Positions 1 through 8,500 of a stretch of 11,797 bases of DNA are shown in pieces. Source of the stretch: a bacterium (lineage in GTDB: Bacteria > Hydrogenedentota > Hydrogenedentia > Hydrogenedentiales > SLHB01); NCBI GenBank assembly GCA_024231375.1, contig JAAEQP010000776.1, positions 1-11,797 on the forward strand. The letters run 5' to 3'. The notes below the pieces were generated by a model. It ran no database searches. It was not told where the DNA came from and worked only from the letters and a program-made list of their open reading frames with translations. The stretch's first letter is position 1. Each line of letters begins with the position of its first letter. The position numbers and the translations under genes were made by a program.

Positions 1-24
1 CAGTTTGAGGCACGCCCGTACTCA

Positions 25-119
25 GGCCGTCTTGGTTCGTAGTGCGCCGTTTACGGCGTTCTTGGACCCCGGACCGGATGAAGATCGCCGTAAACGGCGC
101 ACTACGAACCAAGACGGTC
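25..119. repeat. Long near-perfect inverted repeat (hairpin/cruciform)
   Basis: Bases 27-58 are the exact reverse complement of bases 86-117 (32 of 32). After one T/T mismatch (59/85) the pairing continues inward with 60-63 and 81-84, leaving a 17-nt loop (64-80). Outward, 26/118 can form a G-U pair and 25/119 a G-C pair. Each arm also contains its own small palindrome, CGCCGT-TT-ACGGCG (45-58) and its complement (86-99). This could be a REP-like dispersed element or the terminator of a gene to the left of the window, but no T-run follows. It ends about 135 bases before the first gene's preferred start. Confidence 0.9.
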
Positions 120-242
120 GACACAGAGGTCGACCCTACCTTCGGAACTCCTCTCCTTGCCCATCGCTCGCCGGTACTTGCCAATCCCCGACGATGCCCA
201 GCATAATCGGAGCGTTGTTCCGTGCACTTGTGTCCATCACCC

Positions 243-246
243 GAGG
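243..246 (+). promoter_or_regulatory. Ribosome binding site (GAGG) deciding a GTG start
   Basis: GAGG lies 7 nt before the GTG at 254. The in-frame ATG at 194 has no purine-rich stretch at that distance. The GTG also begins a normal signal peptide directly, so this site favours the shorter start. Confidence 0.5.
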
Positions 247-253
247 ATTGACC

Positions 254-3200
254 GTGAGATCGAATACCCCGACTGGATTGGCGCTCGTTCTTGCCCTAAT
301 CGGCATCGCCCTGTCGCACCCTGCGTACAGTGCGCCCGACCCCGCACGAGGCGCGCTGGGCCAAGCGCTGGACGTCTCAAAGGGCACCATGGTGGCTTCG
401 GCGAATTCCGCCTTCCGCCAATTGCCGTTGACGGTGGAATGCCGCGTCAAGCTGCTGGGCAAGGACGGCTACAACATTCTCGTGGCCAACGAGTTCAAAT
501 CCTCGCCGACCCACTGGGAACTGTTCACCACGCCGGGCGACGGATTTCTTCACGCCTACGTGCCGGGCCGCACGCCCGACCACGTCCACACCAAGACATG
601 CCTGACCGACGGCGCATGGCATTGGGTCGCCATGGTCATGGAAGCGGACCGCATCCGCCTGTTCGTGGACGGACAGGAGAAGACCAATCGGGCGGTAGCC
701 ATGTCCGACCGGAAACCCGTTGACGGCCCATTCGTCATCGGCGGCCTTGTCGAGGCCACGCTGGGGTGCCATGGCCTCGTCGACGAGGTCCGTGTGTCCA
801 ACTGCGTCCGCCCAGCTGATCAGGTCCCGACAGGTGAGTTGGATGTGGACGGCGCCACGGCCGGGTTGTGGAGGTTCGCGGCCGACGGCCGGTTCAAAGA
901 TGCCTCGCCCCACGGACGCGACGGCACAATCCAGCCGCGTCGTGTCGCGGCGGCGCCCGCGCCGGACGAGATTCCTGGCGGCATGTCGACGGACCTCCTG
1001 CCCTTGCCCGAGCCGGAAGACGTAGCGCCCTTACGTGCGGCCTTGGCGGACGTGGCGACCCGGCTCAACCTCGAATCCATCGAACCGACCAGCGTCCGGG
1101 ACGCGGTCCTCCGTGAATGGAGCTACGACTTCGACTGGTTCGGCAAGACCGAGTATCCCGAGCACCGCGGCGGCGGCCCGAGTGCGGAGAAACGCGAACG
1201 CGAGGCCTACGATGTCCACGCGTTGGTGCGGGGCGCGGACGGTGGTCCCTTGGGCACGGTGCTGCGCCGTACCGGAGCCCTTCTCAAAAACGTGTCGCGA
1301 TCCACCGATCTCGCCCCACTCGCGAAGGACCTCGGCGTACTGCAGGATGCTGCAAGGACCCTCACCCCCGACGCGGCGGATTACAAAGCCCACTACCTGG
1401 CCGCGTGCGCGTTGCGCCGCCGTGTCGCGTTGAGCAATCCGCTCTTGGACTTCGATTCATTCATCTGCGTCGCGCGCGGCACCTTTGAAGGGTCGGTACG
1501 GTCCAATCCCACGACGGCCGACGTGCAAGGCGGTCATTTCGTGACCCAGTATTTCGGGTTCAACGCGCTGCCGGGCGGCGGCCTGTACCGCGTGTCCAAC
1601 TTCAAAGGCACGCCCGAAGTCACCAACATTCTTGAGAACTCCGTGGTGCAGAACGGCCGTCTGAAAGGCCGGAAACTCGACCACGGCGCATTCGCCACAC
1701 CAGACCTATCCTTCGACGGCAAGGCCATCGTGTTCGCCTGGACCGAGAATGCGGAACACCAGTGGATCTATTCGAAGAAGAAGTGTTTCCACCTGTTCAA
1801 GGTCAGTGTAGACGGGTCCAATCTCGTCCAATTGACCGACGGCGACTACAACGACTTCGACGCGTGCTGGCTGCCCGACGGCCGCATCGCCTTCGTGTCG
1901 GAACGGCGCGGCGGATACATCCGCTGTTTCACCGCGTACTTGAAGGTGCGCAACTACACGCTCTTCTCCATGCGCGACGACGGCAGCGATATCCGGCCCA
2001 TGAGCTACTTTGAAACCAGCGAGTGGAACCCCTCCGTCAACAACGAAGGTCAGGTCGTCTACACCCGTTGGGACTACGTGGATCGCGAGAATTGTCTGGG
2101 AACGCGGTTCTGGATCAGCAATCCCGACGGCACCAACCCGCGCGCACCCCACGGCAACTACCCGCACCCCTTCCACACGTTTGCCGACCATGAGCCCTGG
2201 GAGGTTCGCGACGGACGGGAGTGGGACAGCCGGTTCGGCGCGCCGCTGGTGGAGATGGGAATCCGTTCCGTGCCCAACTCGACGCTCTACATGTTCACGG
2301 CCGCGCCGCACCACGGGTCGGTCTACGGCTCCCTGTGCATGCTCGACCTGCGTCACGTGGACGACGGCCACATGTCGCAAGTAGAACGCGTCACGCCGTA
2401 TGAACCGTTCCCCGAAACCGAAACGACCGGACGCCGCCACTACAAATACGGTACGCCTTGGCCTTTGAGCGAAGACGTCTACCTCTGCAACGTGTGGGAG
2501 AACGTGGCCGTCGTCGACCGGTACGGCAACAAGGAGCTGCTGTGTGACCTGCGGTCGTTGCCGTGCGCGCACGACGAACGGCTTCGGGTTATCGGCCCCA
2601 TTCCGCTCAGACCGCGCCCGAGGCCGCCGGTTATTCCGCCGAACGTGCGCCAACCCGGCCAGGACGCGCCGAGAGCCACGGTGGCGCTGATGGACGTGTA
2701 CAACGCGGACCTGCCGTTTCCCGACGACGTGAAGGCCAAGTGGTTGCGCGTCGTCCAGAACATCCCGAAAACGAACCACGCCATGGGCGAGCCTCTCATC
2801 GGGTACGAGCGCGAGAACACGCCGCGGATTCCGCTGGGTATCGTGCCCGTGGAAGACGATGGCAGCGTGCATTTCGAAGCGCCCGTGGCTAAAGAACTCA
2901 TCTTTCAGGTGCTCGACGAGCATTTCATGGCCATTCAATCCATGCGGTCCGTGGCCTTTGTCCACCCGGGCGAGCAACTGTCTTGTTTCGGCTGTCACGA
3001 AAACACGCACAGCGCGCCGAAACGCAGCACGTCGCCCTTGGCCATGAACCGACCGCCCTCGAAGTTGCTGCCCGAATGCGGCCCCGTCGAACCGGTCAGC
3101 TACTACCGGCAAATCAAACCCATCTTCGAACGGACCTGCCTGCCGTGCCACACCAAGAAGGGCAGGGGTCCCCAGGACATGCGCTACGAGGCGCTCAAAG

Positions 3201-4456
3201 AGGACTATACCTTCTGGTTTTCGGGGGCCATGTTCACCCAGATGACCACCGACTACAGCGGCGTCCACGGTGGGTCGCGCACCATTCCAGGACGCTTCGG
3301 CGCGCGTGCTTCGAAGATTGGGCAGGCCCTGCTATCCAAATCCCACCGCAAGCACGTATCCGCCGAAGATCGCCATCAGGTTATCCAATGGATTGACTGC
3401 AACTCGCTTCGATTGGGGTCGTACACCAACGAACACGCCCAACTCCAGGGCGAACTGGTCTGGCCCCAAATGGACGTGGACCCGGATAACGTGGTGGGCC
3501 TCGACACAACCACGCCTGCCCTGGAGGGCAACTTCTGGCACGAGAACACCTACGGTCCCTTCCCCGTCCTCTTCTCCGAACACGCCAACGACCGGGTGGC
3601 CATCATGAATCGCGCGGGCGACATCGTCTGGGACTACGCCGTGCCCCATCCGCAGGATGTGTGGATGCTGGACAACGGCAACATTCTCACCACCTACTAC
3701 CAGGGCGTACGTGAGGTGACGCGCGACAAGCAAGTGGTCTGGGAGTACCGCACCGAGAAGCCCAACGAGATCCCCAACTGCCAACCTTTGCCGGACGGCA
3801 ACGTGATGATCGGCATCGTGGGCGAATGCCGCCTCGTCGAGGTCAACCGCAAAGGCGAAGTCGTCCATGAGGTCGCGCTCTCCACCACCGAGAAGACGCC
3901 CCACGCCCAGTTCCGCATGTGCCGGAAGACGCCCGAAGGCACGTACCTGGTTCCGTTCACTGCCGAGGGCGCGGTGCGCGAATACGACCGCGACGGCACG
4001 ATCATCCGCGAATTCCCGCGCAAGCCCGCGCCCGTGGCCGCGCTACGGCTCGAGAGTGGCAACACCCTCATCAGCGCGGGCGGCACGGTTACCGAATACG
4101 CGCCCGACGACCGGTTGGTCTGGGAACTCTCGGAACGCGACATCCCCGACATCCACATCGGCACGCTCGCCGGCATCCAGCGTCTGCGCAACGGCAACAC
4201 CATCGTCTGCAACTGGAATACGCGGGATACGGGCGACAAGACGGGGGCTCACGTGTTCGAGGTTGCCGAGGACAAGCGTGTGGTCTGGCAGGTGACGGGG
4301 ACGCACGTGGGCCAGGTGGCGCAGTGTCAGTTGTTGTCCGACGATCTCGCTGGACCGCGCCAAGGCTGGACGGCGGCTGCCGGGCAAGGCCCGTTGCCCT
4401 TCGGTAGCACTCCCGAAGCCGCCCTCGCCTCCTCCAGATCGCTTCCGGCGAGGTAG
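254..4456 (+). CDS. Secreted HzsA-related multidomain di-heme protein (LamG, two beta-propellers)
   Basis: About 1400 residues from GTG 254; ATG 194 is an alternative start giving 20 more residues. The N-terminus is a signal peptide with a hydrophobic core and a likely cut after HPAYSA. Domains in order: LamG/concanavalin-like sandwich (about 46-226, ending in a W-R-F strand), a linker, then a TolB-like propeller resembling the hydrazine synthase alpha subunit (about 400-905, with QLTDGDYNDFDACWLPDGR). Two c-heme motifs follow, CFGCH at 911-915 and CLPCH at 962-966. A second propeller (about 1092-1360) has repeated L-x-N-G-N and VVWEY motifs of the PQQ/arylsulfotransferase type. The protein should be exported and carry two covalent hemes. 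The substrate is unknown. Hydrazine synthesis is unlikely because no HzsB or HzsC lies beside it. The last 38 or so residues look unlike the propeller and overlap a hairpin. Confidence 0.87.
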   Translation: MRSNTPTGLALVLALIGIALSHPAYSAPDPARGALGQALDVSKGTMVASANSAFRQLPLTVECRVKLLGKDGYNILVANEFKSSPTHWELFTTPGDGFLHAYVPGRTPDHVHTKTCLTDGAWHWVAMVMEADRIRLFVDGQEKTNRAVAMSDRKPVDGPFVIGGLVEATLGCHGLVDEVRVSNCVRPADQVPTGELDVDGATAGLWRFAADGRFKDASPHGRDGTIQPRRVAAAPAPDEIPGGMSTDLLPLPEPEDVAPLRAALADVATRLNLESIEPTSVRDAVLREWSYDFDWFGKTEYPEHRGGGPSAEKREREAYDVHALVRGADGGPLGTVLRRTGALLKNVSRSTDLAPLAKDLGVLQDAARTLTPDAADYKAHYLAACALRRRVALSNPLLDFDSFICVARGTFEGSVRSNPTTADVQGGHFVTQYFGFNALPGGGLYRVSNFKGTPEVTNILENSVVQNGRLKGRKLDHGAFATPDLSFDGKAIVFAWTENAEHQWIYSKKKCFHLFKVSVDGSNLVQLTDGDYNDFDACWLPDGRIAFVSERRGGYIRCFTAYLKVRNYTLFSMRDDGSDIRPMSYFETSEWNPSVNNEGQVVYTRWDYVDRENCLGTRFWISNPDGTNPRAPHGNYPHPFHTFADHEPWEVRDGREWDSRFGAPLVEMGIRSVPNSTLYMFTAAPHHGSVYGSLCMLDLRHVDDGHMSQVERVTPYEPFPETETTGRRHYKYGTPWPLSEDVYLCNVWENVAVVDRYGNKELLCDLRSLPCAHDERLRVIGPIPLRPRPRPPVIPPNVRQPGQDAPRATVALMDVYNADLPFPDDVKAKWLRVVQNIPKTNHAMGEPLIGYERENTPRIPLGIVPVEDDGSVHFEAPVAKELIFQVLDEHFMAIQSMRSVAFVHPGEQLSCFGCHENTHSAPKRSTSPLAMNRPPSKLLPECGPVEPVSYYRQIKPIFERTCLPCHTKKGRGPQDMRYEALKEDYTFWFSGAMFTQMTTDYSGVHGGSRTIPGRFGARASKIGQALLSKSHRKHVSAEDRHQVIQWIDCNSLRLGSYTNEHAQLQGELVWPQMDVDPDNVVGLDTTTPALEGNFWHENTYGPFPVLFSEHANDRVAIMNRAGDIVWDYAVPHPQDVWMLDNGNILTTYYQGVREVTRDKQVVWEYRTEKPNEIPNCQPLPDGNVMIGIVGECRLVEVNRKGEVVHEVALSTTEKTPHAQFRMCRKTPEGTYLVPFTAEGAVREYDRDGTIIREFPRKPAPVAALRLESGNTLISAGGTVTEYAPDDRLVWELSERDIPDIHIGTLAGIQRLRNGNTIVCNWNTRDTGDKTGAHVFEVAEDKRVVWQVTGTHVGQVAQCQLLSDDLAGPRQGWTAAAGQGPLPFGSTPEAALASSRSLPAR

Positions 4457-4580
4457 GATCGACGGTCGCACGCATAGTGCCCGCCACAGCGAACGAGGGG
4501 CGCCGAAGACGGGATCGGAAGACCCGGGACTGTGGAGTTGTTCAAAAGGGTCACATGAGCACAAAGACAGAAGCGACAAA

Positions 4581-4648
4581 CGGGGACTGCCAAGCTCTTG
4601 CGTCCCATTATTGCGCTTCCTAGGGCAACAATGGGTGGCTGTCCCCCG
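4581..4648. repeat. REP-like interrupted palindrome
   Basis: Outer arms CGGGGACTGCCA (4581-4592) and TGGCTGTCCCCCG (4636-4648) pair imperfectly. Inner arms CCCATTATTGC (4604-4614) and GCAACAATGGG (4625-4635) pair with one mismatch around a 10-nt loop. An 11-nt bulge (4593-4603) sits on the left side only. A two-part stem with a one-sided bulge resembles REP elements mobilised by Y1 (RAYT) transposases; that origin is an inference. Confidence 0.6.
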
Positions 4649-4687
4649 CTTATCGCGGCCTACGCACCGGAGACTGCCATTTCTTCA

Positions 4688-4732
4688 ACAGCCCCACTGT
4701 GCCAAGCGAGCGAAGCGAGACGGGGCTGTCCC
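4688..4732. repeat. Hairpin containing dispersed REP-like repeat, copy 1
   Basis: ACAGCCCC (4688-4695) pairs perfectly with GGGGCTGT (4722-4729) around a 26-nt loop. Bases 4705-4732, read as reverse complement, match 8740-8767 at 26 of 28 positions. This makes it one copy of a dispersed element lying in inverted orientation relative to the copy in the next large intergenic gap. Confidence 0.7.
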
Positions 4733-4958
4733 AGGCGTCCTCCGCGGCGTTGCCGCATGTCCAGGCTTCTCTCAACACCCCCATGCCCCGGCTTCTCCCG
4801 CACCCGACGGCTTTTCATGGTCGCCGCCCGTTCCTCCTTGCGCTCACCCCGCAACTGCCTTACCCTGTCGTAAGGCGCCCCCGCCTCAACGGGTAACATG
4901 AACGCCTCTAGAGAAATCATGAACAAATCCGCCGCTCATCCGTTATACCAACGAAGAC

Positions 4959-4980
4959 CGTTCGCGAACGTTCCCGGGAA
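4959..4980. promoter_or_regulatory. Twin abutting perfect palindromes upstream of the sigma factor gene
   Basis: CGTTCGCGAACG (4959-4970) and TTCCCGGGAA (4971-4980) are both perfect palindromes with no gap between them, and GAACGTTC (4966-4973) forms a third dyad across the junction. They end 8 nt before the GAGGAG ribosome binding site (4989-4994) of the sigma gene. The position suits an operator or a site in the 5' leader. The binding protein is unknown, and chance palindromes in GC-rich DNA cannot be excluded. Confidence 0.4.
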
Positions 4981-5001
4981 TCCCGACTGAGGAGTAACGG
5001 A

Positions 5002-5532
5002 ATGGCCCAAAAGGACAGGGACTGGATACGCGACGCCCTCGACCGGTACGAGAAACCGCTGGTGCGGTATGCCGCCCGTTTCACGGGCGACTGGGAATCC
5101 GCGCGCGACGTGGTCCAGGACACCTTCCTGAAGCTCTGCAACGTCGACCAGGGGCGGGTCCAACACCGTCTGGCCGCATGGCTGTATACGGTGTGCCGGA
5201 ACCGCGCCATCGACGTCCGCAGAAAGGAGGGGCGGATGAGCCCGTTGGATATGAAGCAGGCGGAGGCCCAGAAGGCCCCGGGACCGCTCCCGAGCGTTTC
5301 GGCGGAACGCGCCGAAGCGCGGGACCAGGTGCTCGGGGTCGTGGACACGCTTCCCAAGGAACAGCAGGAAGCCTTCCGACTGAAATTTGAGGACGACCTG
5401 ACCTACCGCGAGATCAGCCAGATTATGGGCGTCTCGCTCGGCAAGGTCAGCAATCTGGTCGCGGCCGCGCTCGATGTTGTCCGAGGCAAGTTGAGCGGCG
5501 TGCTGGAAGCGACCGGGGAGGTGCATTCATGA
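5002..5532 (+). CDS. ECF-type RNA polymerase sigma factor
   Basis: This 176-residue protein has the compact two-domain form of an extracytoplasmic-function sigma factor, directing RNA polymerase to a specific promoter set. Region 2 spans about 9-76, with the core-binding stretch DVVQDTFLKLC (36-46) and the promoter-melting helix LAAWLYTVCRNRAIDVRRKE (58-76, giving a typical RNRAID). A charged linker follows. Region 4 spans about 117-164, with LPKEQQEAF and a helix-turn-helix TYREISQIMGVSLGKVSNL (134-152). The recognition helix carries GKVSNLVAAAL where many family members have a more basic SRLHRA-like sequence. The ATG follows GAGGAG by 7 nt. The stop overlaps the next start as ATGA, so the two genes are very probably translationally coupled and the next protein is the likely anti-sigma partner. 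The target promoters are not visible. Confidence 0.93.
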   Translation: MAQKDRDWIRDALDRYEKPLVRYAARFTGDWESARDVVQDTFLKLCNVDQGRVQHRLAAWLYTVCRNRAIDVRRKEGRMSPLDMKQAEAQKAPGPLPSVSAERAEARDQVLGVVDTLPKEQQEAFRLKFEDDLTYREISQIMGVSLGKVSNLVAAALDVVRGKLSGVLEATGEVHS

Positions 5533-8500
5533 GCACCAAATTCGACAACGACATCCTGACCGCCTACGTCTTGGGCGAACCGTTGGGAGATAGAGAACGG
5601 AAGGCCATCGAGAAGGCGCTGGCTGAAGACGAGACGCTGAAGGCCCGCGTCGACGCCATCCGCGCCACCGCCGACTTCGCGCGCACCGCGTTGAGTAACC
5701 CGGAGGAAGCCCCTGCCCTTTCCGAGGAGCAGCGTGAGGCTGTGCTGGACGAGGCCGTGCATCACCGGCGCCGCCGGGTGCCTGCTTGGAGGCGGATGGC
5801 ATTCGGCGCGGCGGCTGCAGCGGGGGTGATCTTCGTGTCGGTCACGTACGTTCTGCCGCTGCTTCAGAGGATATACATGGACGCGCTCCCTCAGAGCGGC
5901 GTGATCATAAGCCGCCAGGAGGCCCCCGTGTCGCAGAGCCGTACCGACGACGCGACGCACGAAGCCGCCGTGCTTGAACGGCCTGGCGAGGCGGCAGAAC
6001 CCACCGCCAATTCTGAGGAGAGATTGCAGCCTGCGGCGGCGAAAGAGTCCACACCCTCCGCTGCTGAAGAGAAGGCGGAGGATCAGAGCAAGACCGAAAG
6101 TACTCCCGTCAAGCCCGATCCAGCAGTGCAACCAGTTGTCACCGCGTCCACCGCTGACGACCACTACCAGACCGGCGTCGCACTGTACAACCAGAGCAAG
6201 TTCACGGAAGCCCTGGACGAGTTCAACAAGACCCTTGCGCTGGATTCGACCATGGAGAACGCCAAACTCATGGTTCGGCGGTGCGAGGGGAAGATCCTGG
6301 CTGCGGCACCGAAGATCGAGCCGACTGATCTCGCCGGGATGACCGCCACCATCAAACAGAAGCGCGTAGACGAACTCAAGATCGAAGCGCGGACCTCGCT
6401 CGAACACAAGAAGCACAGCCACGCGGTTAGCGCCCTGGAACAGGTCCTGCTCATTCATCCCGATGACAAGGAAGCCCAACGGCTTCTCCAGGAGGCCACG
6501 GTCAGCGCCCACGACGAGCGCATTGTCGACGTGGAGAAGGTCCAACCGCAGGAAGCAACCACCGCTACGGACACAAGCAAACCGGCCCCGGACCCCTACG
6601 ACCCCGCCGGCGCGCGTCAGTTCGCAGTCAGGCTGCCCGCCGACGAGGATCGCGTGCTTGCCAAAGCGAATACCCCGAAGGAGCCCAACCCCTTCGGGGA
6701 TCTCGAGACCGACGTCGACCCCTTCGCCCTCTTCGACTACTCCTATGGCGGCGGGTCGGCTTCGAGCAAGAGGAAGGGTGGTGAAGTCGAGAAGCCGCCG
6801 CCACCGACGGTCGAGGAGAGGACACTGGCACGCGTCGAGAGAAGGGTGAAGATGGATCGACCCGATGACCTCTTCGCCGAGTTCGACTACTCCCCGGGTA
6901 GCGGCTCTGCTGTTGCCAAAGGCGACCATTCGGGGTCCACGCTTCGCGTGGGAGGGAAAGAGCAACGAGTGATCGCGAACAGCATCATCACCCAAGCCGA
7001 TGCTCGGGGCGACGTCACGGTGGGGCAGAACCTTGAGTACAGGAGATTCGAGAGACTCAAGGCACTAGGCTACATCGGTGAAGACTCAAACACCGGTCAA
7101 TGGCACTTCGAGACGCGAGTGAGGGCCACCCCCGGCAACGAATCCTACGAGACCATCGTGGAGAACCCCTTCAAACATGTGCAGGACGAGCCGCTCAGCA
7201 CGTTCTCTATCGACGTGGATACGGCGTCGTATTCGAATGTGCGGCGGTTCTTGAATCAGGGGCAGTTGCCGCCGAAGAGCGCGGTGCGTATCGAGGAATT
7301 GGTCAACTACTTCGACTACGACTACACGCCGCCCGAGGACCGGGAGACGCCGTTCGCGGCGCATGTGGAAGTGGCGTCGTGTCCGTGGACGCCCGATCAC
7401 CAGTTGGCGCGGGTCGCGTTGAAGGGCTGGGAAATGGCCAAGCACGAGCGTCCGGCCACGAACCTGGTGTTCCTCGTCGACGTGTCGGGGTCGATGCAAC
7501 CCGAGAACAAGCTGCCCTTGCTGGTGCAGGGCATGAAGGCGTTGACGCGGCAGTTGGACGAACGGGACCGGGTGGCCATCGCGGTGTACGCGGGAAACTC
7601 GGGCTTGGTTCTGGAGTCGACGCCGGGCCATGAACGCCGGACCATCCTTAGCGCGTTGACACGGCTCCGGGCGGGCGGTTCGACCAACGGCGGCGAAGGC
7701 ATCCAACTGGCCTACAACGTGGCGCGCGAGAACTTCATCAAGAAGGGCGTGAACCGCGTGATTCTGGCGACGGACGGCGATTTCAACGTGGGTATCACGG
7801 ACCAGGGGTCGCTGACGGACCTGATTGAGCGCGAGGCGAAATCCGGCGTGTTTCTCACGGTGCTCGGCTTCGGCATGGGCAACCTGAAGGATTCGACGCT
7901 TGAGCAACTCGCTGACAAGGGCAACGGCAACTACGCGTACATCGACACGTTCAACGAAGCGCGCAAGGTGTTGGTGAAGGATCTCATGGGCACGCTGGTC
8001 ACCATCGCCAAGGATGTGAAGATCCAGGTCGAGTTCAACCCGGCGAACGTGGCCGCCTACCGGCTCATCGGCTACGAGAACCGCATGCTGGCCAAGGAAG
8101 ACTTCAACGACGACACCAAGGACGCCGGCGAAATCGGCGCGGGCCACACGGTCACCGCGTTGTACGAGCTCGTGCCCGTTGGTGTGGCGTTGCCCCGGCC
8201 CGGGGTGGATGCGCTTCGCTACGGCGACCAGACGCCCGAGCCTGAAGCCCAGGAGCCTCCAGCACACCGGTCCGACGAGTTGCTGCTACTGAAACTCCGG
8301 TACAAGCAGCCCGACGGCGACACGAGCAGCCTCATCGAAGCGCCGGTGAAGAAGAGCGAAGCGCGCGCGTTCGACGCGGCGTCCCAGGACTTCAAATTCG
8401 CCTCGGCTGTGGCATCCTTCGGCATGGTGCTCCGCGATTCCAAGCATCGCGGCTTGGCCAACTACCAATCCGTGCTCGACTGGGCCGAAGACGGCATCGG

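Larger units (their letters stand above)
4457..5001. other. Non-coding region with REP-like palindromes
   Basis: No credible gene is present in these 545 bases; open frames on both strands are short, arginine/proline-rich and overlap palindromes. The region holds an interrupted hairpin (4581-4648), a second hairpin with a dispersed repeat (4688-4732), a 7-bp hairpin with a 6-nt loop (4857-4863 with 4870-4876), and two abutting palindromes (4959-4980) before the sigma gene. I could not identify a reliable promoter or a T-tailed terminator for the upstream gene. Confidence 0.7.

Noticed and set aside
1706..3268. 520-residue open frame on the minus strand inside the cytochrome gene
   Set aside because: It is rich in R, V, H and G, has no recognisable domain, and lies opposite a gene with clear conserved motifs; GC-rich antisense frames of this kind are common.
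254..4456. Naming the first gene hzsA (hydrazine synthase alpha subunit)
   Set aside because: The extra LamG and C-terminal propeller, the lack of HzsB/HzsC neighbours and the different heme-proximal residue argue for a related but different protein.
4581..4732. CRISPR array
   Set aside because: The repeats are palindromes in inverted pairs, not evenly spaced direct repeats with unique spacers.
4598..4901. Small plus-strand frames of about 90 residues in the intergenic region
   Set aside because: They are arginine/proline-rich, cross the REP-like palindromes, and lack a ribosome binding site or known motif.
4920..4949. Possible sigma-70 promoter: TGAACA, 18 nt, TATACC
   Set aside because: Each box matches only 4 of 6 consensus bases and an ECF-type promoter is equally possible; not strong enough to annotate.
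5403..6995. 530-residue minus-strand frame opposite the sigma and vWA genes
   Set aside because: It runs across the sigma/vWA junction without any family motif; the + strand genes have intact domains and an ATGA coupling.
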